Source: Shewanella kaireitica (GTDB taxonomy: Bacteria; Pseudomonadota; Gammaproteobacteria; Enterobacterales; Shewanellaceae). Taken from it: a stretch of DNA of 64,000 nucleotides. The notes under the pieces are model-generated. The model was not told the origin of the DNA. It did not search any database and saw only the letters and a list, made by a program, of their open reading frames with translations. Both the position numbers and the translations under genes were made by a program. The number at the start of each line of letters is the position of its first letter. Within the stretch, counting starts at the first letter, position 1. Shown here piece by piece: positions 9,249 to 19,188 of the stretch. The DNA is taken from the NCBI RefSeq assembly GCF_023284045.1, contig NZ_JAKIKQ010000004.1, positions 283,097 to 347,096 on the forward strand. Reading direction: 5' to 3'.

Positions 9249-10604
9249 ATGTCTGAAGGAAGATTACTGTTAGTTGAAGATGACGCATCATTAAGAGAGG
9301 CATTGCTCGATACCTTGATGCTAGCGCAATATGACTGCGTTGATGTCGAGTCGGCTGAAGCGGGTATTTTAGCGCTTAAAAACGACAGCTTTGACATGGT
9401 GATAAGTGATGTGCAAATGGAAGGGATTGGTGGTCTTGGTTTGCTCAATTACCTGCAGCAGCACCATCCTAAAGTACCTATGTTATTGATGACGGCTTAC
9501 GCGACCATAGATAACGCAGTCAATGCAATGAAACTGGGCGCAGTAGATTATTTAGCTAAACCATTTTCGCCAGAAGTATTGCTTAACCAAGTATCACGTT
9601 ACCTACCTGCAAAATCGATAGAAGGCAGCCCTGTTGTAGCCGATGAAAAGAGCCTGGCATTGTTATCTTTAGCGCAACGAGTTGCGGTATCTGATGCCTC
9701 GGTGATGATCATGGGCCCAAGTGGCAGCGGTAAAGAGGTGCTTGCGCGTTACATACATCAGCATAGTCATCGCTCTGCTGAGCCATTTGTAGCAATTAAC
9801 TGTGCGGCAATACCGGAGAACATGCTAGAAGCAACACTGTTTGGTTATGAGAAAGGGGCGTTTACTGGCGCGTACCAAGCATGCCCAGGAAAATTTGAAC
9901 AAGCGCAAGGGGGCACACTACTGCTGGATGAAATTTCAGAAATGGAATTGGGTCTGCAAGCGAAGTTATTGCGCGTGCTTCAAGAACGAGAAGTTGAGCG
10001 TTTAGGTGGTCGGAAAACCATTAAGTTGAACGTCCGAGTGCTAGCAACCTCTAACCGAGATCTAAAAGCGCTGGCAGAGGCCGGCGAATTTAGAGAAGAT
10101 CTTTACTACCGAATTAATGTTTTTCCGCTCACGTGGCCAGCGCTGAATCAGCGTCCTGCTGACATTTTACCTCTGGCAAGGCATTTAATTAGTCGCCATG
10201 CAACGGCGATGAACAGGACCGAAGTCCCTGAACTTGCAGAATGTGCCTCACGCCGACTATTGACACACCGCTGGCCTGGTAACGTTCGAGAGCTTGATAA
10301 TGTCGTGCAGCGAGCGCTTATTTTGAGTGTCGGGAATGCAATCACCATTGCTGATATTATTATCGATTCTTGCGATATCTCATTAACTGCGGAGGTAAAC
10401 TCGGTAACTGAGGAGACTAAGAGCAATGAGCTTGACGGCTTAGGGAATGAACTTAAAGCGCAAGAACATGTGATTATTTTAGAGACTCTGAGCCAGTGCA
10501 ACGGCAGTCGTAAAGAGGTTGCTGAAAAATTGGGGATCAGCGCGCGTACTTTGCGTTATAAAATGGCCAAAATGCGTGACTCTGGGATTGAAATTCCGGC
10601 TTAA
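9249..10604 (+). CDS. flrC: Sigma-54 dependent flagellar response regulator FlrC (451 aa)
   Basis: NtrC-type activator of the middle (basal body and hook) flagellar genes, phosphorylated by FlrB. The receiver domain (1-115) has the acidic pair D11/D12, phospho-acceptor D54 and the KP pair (LAKPFSP). The AAA+ domain (about 130-365) has Walker A (GPSGSGKE), canonical GAFTGA and Walker B (GTLLLDEISEM). A Fis-type helix-turn-helix is at the C-terminus (about 410-445). Unlike FlrA in this window it keeps the phosphorylatable Asp. Confidence 0.95.
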   Translation: MSEGRLLLVEDDASLREALLDTLMLAQYDCVDVESAEAGILALKNDSFDMVISDVQMEGIGGLGLLNYLQQHHPKVPMLLMTAYATIDNAVNAMKLGAVDYLAKPFSPEVLLNQVSRYLPAKSIEGSPVVADEKSLALLSLAQRVAVSDASVMIMGPSGSGKEVLARYIHQHSHRSAEPFVAINCAAIPENMLEATLFGYEKGAFTGAYQACPGKFEQAQGGTLLLDEISEMELGLQAKLLRVLQEREVERLGGRKTIKLNVRVLATSNRDLKALAEAGEFREDLYYRINVFPLTWPALNQRPADILPLARHLISRHATAMNRTEVPELAECASRRLLTHRWPGNVRELDNVVQRALILSVGNAITIADIIIDSCDISLTAEVNSVTEETKSNELDGLGNELKAQEHVIILETLSQCNGSRKEVAEKLGISARTLRYKMAKMRDSGIEIPA

Positions 10605-10741
10605 GCGCTGACAGGACGCATTGGGTAGCTAATACGCAGTCTACTATTTGAGTGTTCTCAGCCTTGCTAGCAAAGAGCAGTAACAGTAAAAGTGTCAGAT
10701 TTTTGCTGTTGCTTTCTTCATAATGAGTCGCTGCTGTAAAC

Positions 10742-10763
10742 GTAGGTCGGCATTTATGCCGTC
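10742..10763 (-). repeat. REP-like palindromic repeat (family 1), inverted copy
   Basis: One 22-bp copy with the core CGGCATTTATGCCG, inverted relative to the cluster at 7835. It lies in the flrC-fliE gap, which otherwise holds only the fliE promoter. Confidence 0.85.
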
Positions 10764-10833
10764 GCTTTGCTTTGCCGTTATGGCTTGAAGCTAAATCCAC
10801 TACTTCAAACCTTATTAATACCTTTCTATAAAC

Positions 10834-10850
10834 TGGCACGATTACTGCTT
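10834..10850 (+). promoter_or_regulatory. Sigma-54 promoter of the fliE operon
   Basis: TGGCAC-N5-CTGCTT: the -24 box is a perfect match and the GG-GC spacing (10835, 10847) is exact. It lies 52 bp before the fliE ATG and presumably drives fliEFGHIJ. Confidence 0.9.
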
Positions 10851-10901
10851 TATCTAGCTCAATTAAGATTTTCGTCAAGAAAACGACATTGGGAGATAGC
10901 T

Positions 10902-11234
10902 ATGCAAATCGGCGCTAATTCTTTACTGCAAGAGATGCAGTCACTTAACGGTCAAATCGGCACTCAAGGCGCTCAAACAAGTGTTGCCCGTCAAGTGAAC
11001 AACACTTCTGGTGCTGATTTTGGTCAACTGCTCTCTCAAGCTGTTGGAAATGTGAGCGAACTTCAGTCAAATGCATCTAATTTGGCCACTCGCCTTGATA
11101 TGGGCGATACCACAGTGACATTATCTGATACCGTTATCGCGCGTGAAAAATCTAGCGTTGCTTTTGAAGCAACCGTGCAAGTAAGAAATAAGCTCGTAGA
11201 AGCTTATAAAGACATTATGAGTATGCCTGTTTAG
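10902..11234 (+). CDS. fliE: Flagellar hook-basal body protein FliE (110 aa)
   Basis: FliE links the MS ring to the rod and is among the first proteins exported. The conserved C-terminal part is clear (SSVAFEATVQVRNKLVEAYKDIMSMPV), as is a FGQLLSQAV segment in the middle. The frame is open upstream to 10767, but GGGAG at 10891-10895 places the start at ATG 10902, giving the normal family length. Confidence 0.95.
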   Translation: MQIGANSLLQEMQSLNGQIGTQGAQTSVARQVNNTSGADFGQLLSQAVGNVSELQSNASNLATRLDMGDTTVTLSDTVIAREKSSVAFEATVQVRNKLVEAYKDIMSMPV

Positions 11235-11263
11235 GCCTTTATCACTAAAAGCAGGTAGCAATT

Positions 11264-12973
11264 GTGAGTACAGAAATGGTCGTAGGAACAGGTTCAAACG
11301 TCGCTGCCGCTGGGCAGTCTGGTGGTGTTCAAGAGGAGCATAAACCAGGGGTGATGGGATCGATTGGCAATATCGACATGTTACGCCAAGTAACCATGAT
11401 ATTAGCCCTGGCTATCTGTTTAGCATTAGCTGTTTTTGTGATGATTTGGGCCCAAGAGCCTGAATACCGACCTTTGGGGCAAATGAGTACGCAAGAGATG
11501 GTTCAAGTACTCGATGAGCTCGATAAAAACAAAATTAAATACCAGATCCAAGGTGATGTGGTAAAAGTGCCAGAAGACAAATATCAAGATGTAAAAATGA
11601 TGCTAAGCCGTGCTGGTTTAGATCAAGCCGCTGCCAATGATGACTACTTAAGTAAAGACAGTGGTTTTGGCGTCAGCCAGCGTATGGAGCAAGCTCGCCT
11701 TAAACATAGCCAAGAGCAAAACCTTGCTCGCGCTATTGAAGAACTTAAAAGTGTTAGCCGCGCCAAAGTTATCTTAGCTCTGCCAAAAGAAAATGTTTTT
11801 GCCCGAAATCGCTCTAAGCCAAGCGCAACAGTTGTAGTGAACACTCGCCGCGGTGGCCTTGGTCAAGAAGAGGTCGATTCGATTGTCGATATCGTCGCAT
11901 CAGCGGTTCACAACCTAGAGCCGAATAAAGTGACTGTTACCGATTCAAATGGTCGTCTTCTGAATTCGGGTAGCCAAGATGGCGTGTCTGCAATTGCTCG
12001 TCGTGAACTTGAAATTGTTCAACAAAAAGAATCTGAATACCGTAATAAGGTAGAGTCAATTTTGATGCCGATTCTAGGCCCTGAAAACTTTACCTCGCAA
12101 GTTGACGTTAGCATGGACTTTACAGCCGTAGAGCAAACCGCTAAGCGTTACAATCCTGACTTACCGGCGCTGCGCAGTGAGATGGTAGTAGAGAACAACT
12201 CTAATGGCGGCACCACTGGTGGGATCCCAGGCGCTTTGTCTAATCAGCCACCGATGAATTCTGATATTCCTGAAGAGGTGGGTACAGAAACAACGTCTGT
12301 TAGCAGTGGTAGCAGCCATAAAGAAGCCACACGCAACTTTGAACTTGATACCACTATCAGCCACACTCGGCAGCAAATAGGCACATTAAGACGTGTCAGT
12401 GTGTCGGTAGCGGTTGATTTTAAAAATGCCCCTGCTGCTGAAGATGGTAGTGTCACACGCGTCCCTCGCACCGAACAAGAGCTAGCCAACATTCGCCGTT
12501 TACTCGAAGGTGCCGTTGGTTTTAACACCCAACGCGGTGACATGATTGAAGTTGTTACTGTGCCGTTTATGGATCAGTTAATAGAAGATGCGCCAGCACC
12601 AGAAATGTGGGAACAACCTTGGTTTTGGCGTGCAGTAAAATTAGGCTTAGGTACCTTAGTTGCGCTGGCGATAGTGATGTTTATTATCAGTCCAATGCTA
12701 AAACGTATTGTCTACCCAGATAGCGCCAAGCTGCCAGAAGAGCCAAAGATGGGCGATGAACTGGCTGAGATTGAAGATCAATATGCTGCTGATACATTAG
12801 GCATGTTAGAGCGCCCTGAAGCTGAATACAGCTATGCCGATGACGGGTCGATTTTAATTCCCGACTTGCATAAAGATGATGACATGATTAAAGCCATCCG
12901 CGCGATTGTCGCGAATGAACCTGAACTATCGACTCAAGTCGTGAAAAATTGGTTAATTGAAGATGACAAATAA
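11264..12973 (+). CDS. fliF: Flagellar MS-ring protein FliF (569 aa)
   Basis: FliF forms the MS ring in the inner membrane, the platform for assembly of the export gate and C ring. There are two membrane helices (about 44-66 and 453-476) around a large periplasmic part with the YscJ/FliF ring-building motifs (about 70-240) and the FliF C domain. The cytoplasmic tail ends in NWLIEDDK, the FliG-binding end. The start is GTG with AGGT upstream. The last 11 nt overlap fliG. Confidence 0.97.
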   Translation: MSTEMVVGTGSNVAAAGQSGGVQEEHKPGVMGSIGNIDMLRQVTMILALAICLALAVFVMIWAQEPEYRPLGQMSTQEMVQVLDELDKNKIKYQIQGDVVKVPEDKYQDVKMMLSRAGLDQAAANDDYLSKDSGFGVSQRMEQARLKHSQEQNLARAIEELKSVSRAKVILALPKENVFARNRSKPSATVVVNTRRGGLGQEEVDSIVDIVASAVHNLEPNKVTVTDSNGRLLNSGSQDGVSAIARRELEIVQQKESEYRNKVESILMPILGPENFTSQVDVSMDFTAVEQTAKRYNPDLPALRSEMVVENNSNGGTTGGIPGALSNQPPMNSDIPEEVGTETTSVSSGSSHKEATRNFELDTTISHTRQQIGTLRRVSVSVAVDFKNAPAAEDGSVTRVPRTEQELANIRRLLEGAVGFNTQRGDMIEVVTVPFMDQLIEDAPAPEMWEQPWFWRAVKLGLGTLVALAIVMFIISPMLKRIVYPDSAKLPEEPKMGDELAEIEDQYAADTLGMLERPEAEYSYADDGSILIPDLHKDDDMIKAIRAIVANEPELSTQVVKNWLIEDDK

Positions 12974-14018
12974 TACTCCCGTAGAGGGGCAAGCAGTAAC
13001 ACCCGCACCTGGGTTTAAGCCTGAAGATTTAAATGGTATCGAAAAAACGGCCATATTGTTGTTGAGCCTAAGTGAAAGTGATGCCGCTTCTATATTGAAG
13101 CACCTAGAGCCAAAACAGGTGCAGAAGGTCGGTATGGCAATGGCTGCAATGCAGGACTTTGGCCAAGAAAAGGTCATTGGGGTACATAAACTATTTTTAG
13201 ACGATATCCAAAAGTACTCATCTATCGGTTTCAATAGCGAAGAGTTCGTCCGTAAGGCTTTAACCGCTGCGTTAGGCGAAGACAAAGCCGGTAACTTGAT
13301 TGAGCAGATCATTATGGGCAGTGGCGCCAAAGGTCTCGACTCGCTTAAGTGGATGGACGCACGCCAAGTAGCGACTATCATTCAAAACGAACATCCGCAG
13401 ATCCAAACCATTGTTTTATCTTATTTAGAGCCAGATCAAGCGGCAGAAATATTTGCTCAATTCCCTGAAAACACTCGTTTAGATCTCATGATGCGAATCG
13501 CTAATCTTGAAGAGGTGCAGCCAGCAGCACTACAAGAGCTTAACGATATCATGGAGAAACAGTTTGCTGGGCAAGGCGGTGCGCAAGCTGCGAAGATGGG
13601 CGGTCTCAAAGCGGCTGCAAATATTATGAACTATCTCGATACTGGCGTTGAAAGCCATCTTATGGAAACCATGCGTGAGTCTGATGAAGAGATGGCGCAA
13701 CAGATCCAAGATCTTATGTTTGTGTTTGAGAACTTGAGTGATGTCGATGATATGGGCATTCAAGTACTGCTTCGAGAAGTGCAGCAAGATGTATTAATGA
13801 AGGCACTCAAAGGCACTGATGATCAACTCAAAGAGAAGCTCCTTGGTAACATGTCTAAACGTGCGGCCGAATTGCTGCGTGATGATTTAGAAGCGATGGG
13901 ACCTATTAGGATAAGTGAAGTTGAAGTGGCGCAAAAAGAGATCTTATCGATTGCACGCCGCCTAAGTGAAAGCGGTGAGCTTATGCTCGGCGGTGGCAGT
14001 GGTGAAGAGTTCTTATAA
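12963..14018 (+). CDS. fliG: Flagellar motor switch protein FliG (351 aa)
   Basis: Rotor protein that transmits torque from the stator and binds FliF and FliM. The N-terminal FliF-binding domain (about 15-115: LNGIEKTAILLLSLSE), the middle domain with an EHPQ motif (IIQNEHPQIQTIVLSYL) and the C-terminal torque domain with charged residues (VLLREVQQDVLMKALKG, then MSKRAAELLRDDLEAMGP) are all present. A TTG at 12957 is in frame, but ATG 12963 is preferred. The stop overlaps the fliH start (TAATG). Confidence 0.97.
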   Translation: MTNNTPVEGQAVTPAPGFKPEDLNGIEKTAILLLSLSESDAASILKHLEPKQVQKVGMAMAAMQDFGQEKVIGVHKLFLDDIQKYSSIGFNSEEFVRKALTAALGEDKAGNLIEQIIMGSGAKGLDSLKWMDARQVATIIQNEHPQIQTIVLSYLEPDQAAEIFAQFPENTRLDLMMRIANLEEVQPAALQELNDIMEKQFAGQGGAQAAKMGGLKAAANIMNYLDTGVESHLMETMRESDEEMAQQIQDLMFVFENLSDVDDMGIQVLLREVQQDVLMKALKGTDDQLKEKLLGNMSKRAAELLRDDLEAMGPIRISEVEVAQKEILSIARRLSESGELMLGGGSGEEFL

Positions 14019-14980
14019 TGGCTGACTCCAAAGAGCCTAAAGGGGCGACAGTTAACACAACCGATGAGTTTGGTCACTGGGACTTGCCCGATATTAGCCA
14101 AGCAGTAGATACCTCATCATTGAATATGTTTGGTCGACATGGCTCCAGTATCGACATTGAAGATGATGGCGAGGCTGAAGCTATTTTGCCGCCGACATTA
14201 ACTGAGATTGAAGATATTCGCGCCGATGCCGAGCGAGAAGGATTTGTCCAAGGACAAGAGGCGGGTCATGCAGAAGGGCTTGAAAAAGGCCGTTTAGCAG
14301 GGCTAGAGCAGGGACATAGCGAGGGTTTTGAACAGGGAAAAGAGCAGGGGCATGAGGCTGGCTTACAAGCTGCTGCCGAGATGCTACAACGCTTTGAAGC
14401 ATTACTTGCACAGTTCGAGCAACCACTCAGTATTCTCGATACTGAAATCGAGAAAGAGTTGCTATCGACATCAATGAGCCTGGCAAAAGCCGTTATCGGC
14501 CACGAGCTTAAAACCCACCCTGAACATATATTAAGTGCACTACGCCAAGGCGTTGATTCGCTGCCGATTAAACAGCAGCAAGTGAACATCAGAGTGACGC
14601 CTGATGACGAAGCATTGATCAGCGGGCTCTATAGTGCAGCGCAATTAGAAAAAAACCGCTGGGATATCGAAGCCGATCCAAGCTTATCCGCAGGTGACTG
14701 TATTATAAGCAGCGGGCGCAGTCATATCGATATGACGGTCGATACACGAATTCAACATGTCTTTTTTGAGTTAGAAAAAACTCAGCAAGATTTACTGCAG
14801 CAAAAAGAACAGCAAGAGGAAGCGCTACTTAATCAAAGAGCGAGTAAGCAAGCTGCTGTTGAGAGCGCAGAGCCTAATTCGACTCCAGCAATAGAGACAC
14901 AACAAGAACAGCAAGCTCAAGAATCCGCCCCTGCCGCCGAAGGTGAACATGCCAACACGCCAACACCGACTGCGCAGTAA
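14018..14980 (+). CDS. fliH: Flagellar assembly protein FliH (320 aa)
   Basis: Cytoplasmic regulator of the FliI ATPase and peripheral stalk of the export machinery. A textbook GxxxG repeat segment lies at about residues 81-118, with Gly every four residues between Glu, His, Gln and Lys. The FliH/HrpE domain follows (about 130-250). The Gln/Glu/Ala-rich C-terminal tail (about 255-320) is longer than usual. The end overlaps the start of fliI by about 30 nt in another frame, indicating coupled translation. Confidence 0.94.
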   Translation: MADSKEPKGATVNTTDEFGHWDLPDISQAVDTSSLNMFGRHGSSIDIEDDGEAEAILPPTLTEIEDIRADAEREGFVQGQEAGHAEGLEKGRLAGLEQGHSEGFEQGKEQGHEAGLQAAAEMLQRFEALLAQFEQPLSILDTEIEKELLSTSMSLAKAVIGHELKTHPEHILSALRQGVDSLPIKQQQVNIRVTPDDEALISGLYSAAQLEKNRWDIEADPSLSAGDCIISSGRSHIDMTVDTRIQHVFFELEKTQQDLLQQKEQQEEALLNQRASKQAAVESAEPNSTPAIETQQEQQAQESAPAAEGEHANTPTPTAQ

Positions 14981-16289
14981 ACTTGCGCAGCACCACAGTA
15001 AGGTGAATCCTTTTGTGGCCGAAGCCAGCGGACAGTTAGTTCGTGTGGTGGGTTTAACACTAGAAGCTACCGGTTGCCGGGCTTCAGTCGGCAGTCTTTG
15101 CTCGATAGAAACTATGTCTGGTGAGCTTGTGGCCGAAGTGATTGGTTTTGATGATGAGCTGTTGTACTTGATGCCAATTGAAGAGCTTAGCGGCGTGCTG
15201 CCAGGGGCAAAAGTCACTCCGCTCGGGCAGCAGTCTGGTTTAAGTGTCGGACTGGCATTATTAGGCCGAGTGCTTGATGGCAGTGGCCTACCGATTGATG
15301 GCTTAGGCAACCTGCAAACAGATCAAAAAGCCCCGACTCACGCCCCTGCAATAAACCCTTTAGCAAGACGCGCGATTAGCGAACCGCTCGATGTGGGTGT
15401 GCGAGCCATTAACTCAATGCTGACCGTAGGTAAAGGTCAGCGAATGGGACTCTTTGCCGGTTCTGGTGTGGGTAAAAGTGTGCTGTTAGGCATGATGACC
15501 CGAGGCACTACCGCCGACATCATTGTGGTGGGGTTAGTCGGAGAGCGTGGCCGTGAAGTTAAAGAGTTTATTGAAGAGATTTTAGGCCCTGAAGGCCGTG
15601 CACGCTCAGTCGTTGTTGCCGCGCCGGCAGATACCTCGCCATTGATGCGCCTGCGCGCATGTGAAACCTCAACACGGATTGCCGAGTATTTTCGCGACAT
15701 GGGTTACAGCGTACTGCTATTGATGGACAGTTTAACCCGTTATGCTCAGGCGCAGCGCGAAATAGCATTGGCCGTCGGCGAACCACCTGCAACCAAAGGC
15801 TATCCGCCTTCAGTATTTGCCAAGCTGCCTAAACTGGTGGAAAGAGCTGGCAATGGCGGTGGTAAACAGGGCTCGATTACCGCCTTTTACACGGTATTGA
15901 CAGAGGGGGATGATCTACAAGATCCTATTGCCGACGCATCACGAGCAATCCTTGACGGCCATATCGTTCTTTCCCGATCGCTGGCTGATTCCGGTCATTA
16001 TCCTGCGATAGATATCGAAGCGTCCATTAGTCGTGTCGCGCCTATGGTGATAACGACAGAGCACTTAGAGGCAATGCGCCGAGTAAAGCAGGTTTATTCA
16101 CTGTATCAGCAGAACAAAGATCTAATCTCTATTGGTGCTTATACCCAAGGCAGCGATCCTCGAATTGATAATGCAATTCGGCTACAACCCGCTATGAATG
16201 CATTTTTACGCCAAACCATGAAAGATGCCATTACCTTTGACAGTAGTACGCTTATGTTGAGCCAATTGGGCGCGCAGTGTCAGGTTTAG
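14949..16289 (+). CDS. fliI: Flagellum-specific ATPase FliI (446 aa)
   Basis: Hexameric ATPase of the flagellar export system, related to F1-beta. Walker A is [13 protein letters not shown] (about 166-178), the Walker B region is [18 protein letters not shown], and the FliI-type [15 protein letters not shown] signature is present. ATG 14949 follows AAGG with a 5-nt gap. GTG 14943, two codons earlier, is the alternative start. It lies inside the 3' end of fliH. Confidence 0.97.
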   Translation: MPTRQHRLRSKLAQHHSKVNPFVAEASGQLVRVVGLTLEATGCRASVGSLCSIETMSGELVAEVIGFDDELLYLMPIEELSGVLPGAKVTPLGQQSGLSVGLALLGRVLDGSGLPIDGLGNLQTDQKAPTHAPAINPLARRAISEPLDVGVRAINSMLTVGKGQRMGLFAGSGVGKSVLLGMMTRGTTADIIVVGLVGERGREVKEFIEEILGPEGRARSVVVAAPADTSPLMRLRACETSTRIAEYFRDMGYSVLLLMDSLTRYAQAQREIALAVGEPPATKGYPPSVFAKLPKLVERAGNGGGKQGSITAFYTVLTEGDDLQDPIADASRAILDGHIVLSRSLADSGHYPAIDIEASISRVAPMVITTEHLEAMRRVKQVYSLYQQNKDLISIGAYTQGSDPRIDNAIRLQPAMNAFLRQTMKDAITFDSSTLMLSQLGAQCQV

Positions 16290-16319
16290 TATTGAGCAGA
16301 ATCAATGAGTAATAGATAA

Positions 16320-16766
16320 ATGGCCAAAGCTGATCCACTTTTTACCGTTCTTAAATTAAACCAAGAGGCGGAGGAGCAAGCATCTCTGCAACTTCGTGCT
16401 GCTCAATTAGAGTTACAGCGCAGACAAAGCCAACTAAAGGCGTTGCAAGACTATCGTTTAGATTACATGAAACAGATGGAGCAACAGCAAGGTAAAAACA
16501 TCAGCGCGAGTTACTATCATCAATTTCATCAATTCGTACGTCAGGTGGATGATGCCATCGTCCAGCAAGTCAATTCGGTCCAAGAAGCAAACACCCAACA
16601 GCAACATCGACAAACTCATTGGCAAGAGAAACAGCAAAAACGTAAAGCTGTAGAGCTGCTATTGGCTAATAAAGCCGAAAAAGCTCAGCTTGCCGAGCAA
16701 CGCAGGGAACAGAAGATGGTTGATGAGTTTGCCTCGCAGCAGTTTTACCGTAAGTCACGCCGCTAG
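16320..16766 (+). CDS. fliJ: Flagellar export protein FliJ (148 aa)
   Basis: Small coiled-coil protein that forms the central stalk of the FliI ring and escorts chaperones. The sequence is a continuous Gln- and charge-rich coiled coil with the FliJ pattern (QLKALQDYRLDYMKQMEQQQG, YYHQFHQFVRQVDDAI) and a basic end (KSRR). The length is typical. It is the last gene of the fliE operon; the gap that follows carries a new sigma-54 promoter. Confidence 0.93.
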   Translation: MAKADPLFTVLKLNQEAEEQASLQLRAAQLELQRRQSQLKALQDYRLDYMKQMEQQQGKNISASYYHQFHQFVRQVDDAIVQQVNSVQEANTQQQHRQTHWQEKQQKRKAVELLLANKAEKAQLAEQRREQKMVDEFASQQFYRKSRR

Positions 16767-16839
16767 ATTTATTACGCCAGATTTAAAGCACTTGATGTAA
16801 AACACTAGATTGCTGGCAGCTCAATATTCGCCGCTTTGT

Positions 16840-16856
16840 TGGCATCATAATTGCTG
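16840..16856 (+). promoter_or_regulatory. Sigma-54 promoter of the fliK operon
   Basis: TGGCAT-N5-TTGCTG with GG at 16841-16842 and GC at 16853-16854 (12-nt spacing). It lies 110 bp before fliK and would drive fliKLMNOPQR-flhB. Confidence 0.72.
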
Positions 16857-16965
16857 GGTTGTAGGTAATAGGTAATTTAAGCGAGCACTTAAGCCGATAT
16901 TTTGACGCTAATTACCCAACCTAACTATCTATTTTTGCTTTGATGGCAACGCTGACGGAGAAGTT

Positions 16966-18522
16966 ATGCAGCAGATGACCAATATATTACTCAGTAGTGC
17001 CGATGCTGCCAGTGCTAAAAAGACAGCTGTAAGCGCAAAGCCCGAGCCGAGCGCAGAAGGTGATAATTTCTCTGCGGCACTTGCAAAGGCCAGCAAAGAG
17101 GGCGCTACTACTGAGCAAAAAACAGTAGATGGAAACGCAGCATTAACCACTGCAACGACAGGTGAACAAAAACAAGGCGACTTGAAAGACGCTAAGAGTA
17201 ATGAAGAGTCAAACAGCAGTGATGATGTTAATCAGGTGCTGGCTCAAATTAACCTTGCCAACAACTTTCCAGTTAGCACAGATACTCATGCTGACTCGAA
17301 GATTGCCGCTGACGGCGAAGGTTTGCCGTTAGACGAAGATACTGCTGCAGAGCTTGTCATATTGAAAGCAAGCGCTGAAGAAACTGACAACAGCGACTCA
17401 GACAAATCCACCGCGTTATCTGATGAGATCTTACAAGCATTAAGCTTGCAAACTGGCATATCCGAACAAGCACTATCTGAAATGCCTGAAGCTGAACTTG
17501 AAGCGTTGCTGGCGCAAAGCCAGATTTTAGATGCCGACGGTAAGCTATTAGCCCAGTACGCAATCGTAGCGGCCCCAAGTATGGTAACCACAAATACTGC
17601 CGATGGACTTAACACTGCTGCTAATAAAATCGATACAGCAAGTGGCTCTGAAGTAAGCAACAGTGCTAATCGTGGCCCAAAACTAGTACACAATAGCGCT
17701 GAGGCAGATGTGTTATCTCAGCAAGCAATCGATCCGAACACTAAAGCTGAAAGCCGCGACATTCTAGGCAAAGAAGCAGCTATTCAAACGGGAACTGCTA
17801 CAACAAACACTACTGAAGCGGTTTCAAAACGAGCTGATATAGACAATAGCAATAATGGAAAACTTAGCAATACTGCGGCTGCTGAGCAGCTTAAAGGCGC
17901 TGAGCTATCAGTGAGGCTCACACCTATTCAAATGGGACTGGAGGCAAACCTTGCTAGCGGCAATGAAGAACAGTCTACCCAAGATATTAAGACAGTATCT
18001 GGCCTGCAAGCACATAATCTACAAATTCAGCAGAGTTTAACTCGTGTAGAACCGCAGCAAATACAATTAGCGCTGAAACAACATGCAGATCAAGCGACTC
18101 AAATGCAGGAGATGATCCAACGTTTCTCTCCGGTAATGAAACAGCAGTTGATGACCATGGTCAGTCAGGGAGTGCAACACGCTGAGATCAGGCTCGACCC
18201 TGCAGAGCTTGGCAGTATGATGGTACGGATCCAAGTTCAGGGGGATACAACTCAAGTGCAGTTCCAGGTGAGCCAGCATCAAACTCGAGATCTCGTTGAA
18301 CAAGCAATGCCAAGATTACGTGAAATGTTAGCCGAGCAAGGTATGCAATTAACGGATGGCCAAGTATCACAAGGTGACCGAGGTAATGACCAATCATTCC
18401 AAGGTGATAGAGACAGCCAAGGTAATAGTCACAGCGAAATGGATGAAATTTCAGCAGAAGAGTTGATTGTTGGCGCAAATCAGGCAACAAGTTCGGCTTC
18501 AGGTATAGATTATTACGCATAA
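16966..18522 (+). CDS. fliK: Flagellar hook-length control protein FliK (518 aa)
   Basis: Secreted molecular ruler that sets hook length and switches export specificity through FlhB. The long N-terminal and middle part is low-complexity and Ala/Asp/Ser/Thr-rich (about 1-370). The conserved Flg_hook domain follows (about 375-470), with the signature AEIRLDPAELGSMMVRIQVQ and the amphipathic VEQAMPRLREMLAEQGM. The tail is Gln/Asp/Gly-rich. GGAG precedes the ATG. Confidence 0.94.
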   Translation: MQQMTNILLSSADAASAKKTAVSAKPEPSAEGDNFSAALAKASKEGATTEQKTVDGNAALTTATTGEQKQGDLKDAKSNEESNSSDDVNQVLAQINLANNFPVSTDTHADSKIAADGEGLPLDEDTAAELVILKASAEETDNSDSDKSTALSDEILQALSLQTGISEQALSEMPEAELEALLAQSQILDADGKLLAQYAIVAAPSMVTTNTADGLNTAANKIDTASGSEVSNSANRGPKLVHNSAEADVLSQQAIDPNTKAESRDILGKEAAIQTGTATTNTTEAVSKRADIDNSNNGKLSNTAAAEQLKGAELSVRLTPIQMGLEANLASGNEEQSTQDIKTVSGLQAHNLQIQQSLTRVEPQQIQLALKQHADQATQMQEMIQRFSPVMKQQLMTMVSQGVQHAEIRLDPAELGSMMVRIQVQGDTTQVQFQVSQHQTRDLVEQAMPRLREMLAEQGMQLTDGQVSQGDRGNDQSFQGDRDSQGNSHSEMDEISAEELIVGANQATSSASGIDYYA

Positions 18523-18614
18523 GCAGGTAACCTATAGCACAGTTAAAGACTTGGCTTAACTTGTGAGATTGACCGAGTTAGGCAAGCGCATAAAAGTCCA
18601 GTTAGGGAAAGCAG

Positions 18615-19133
18615 ATGGCAGAAGAAGAATCATTAGAGCTTGAAGTCAGTGACAAGCCGAAAAGTAAGAAGAAGTTAGTGCTATTTGGCAGCATTGCAGC
18701 GGTACTGATCATTATTATTGCAGCAACACTATGGTTGCTATTAAGTGGCGATGATACCGCTGAGCGGACGGGCAATGAAGAGGTGGTTGCCGAAAAAAAT
18801 CTGTCGGATAAAAGGGAAGCCTTTTACGCGGCAATGCCACGCCCGTTTCTGTTTAACTTACCAGGCAACGGTCGTACTCGGCTCGTCGAAATCAAAGTAC
18901 AGTTAATGGTGCGTGGTAAAGATGATGATGTGTTGATTAAAAAGCATATCCCATTAATTGAAGATGCCTTACTGACCACCTTTAGCGGTGCGGATGTGCA
19001 GAAACTCAGTACCTTAGCAGGTAAAGATGAGCTGCGACTTTTAGCATTACTCAATGTACAAAATACTCTGCAACCAATTATTGGTCGTAAAGTCGTTGAA
19101 AAAGTATTATTTACCGGCTTTGTAATGCAGTAA
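18615..19133 (+). CDS. fliL: Flagellar basal-body associated protein FliL (172 aa)
   Basis: Inner-membrane protein around the stator units that supports motor torque. It has a short cytoplasmic N-terminus with basic residues (KSKKK), one membrane helix (about 22-44, LVLFGSIAAVLIIIIAATLWLL) and a periplasmic FliL domain (about 75-172: RTRLVEIKVQLMVRG and later LRLLALLNVQNTL). GGGAAAGCAG lies before the ATG. Confidence 0.93.
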   Translation: MAEEESLELEVSDKPKSKKKLVLFGSIAAVLIIIIAATLWLLLSGDDTAERTGNEEVVAEKNLSDKREAFYAAMPRPFLFNLPGNGRTRLVEIKVQLMVRGKDDDVLIKKHIPLIEDALLTTFSGADVQKLSTLAGKDELRLLALLNVQNTLQPIIGRKVVEKVLFTGFVMQ

Positions 19134-19188
19134 ATTTACACGGCTCTTTTTGTAAACCAAACGTTTTTATATAGGCAAAGGCAATATC

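Noticed and set aside
10537..10878. 113-codon minus-strand frame in the flrC-fliE gap
   Set aside because: It overlaps the flrC end, a REP-like repeat and the fliE promoter; it is a chance frame.
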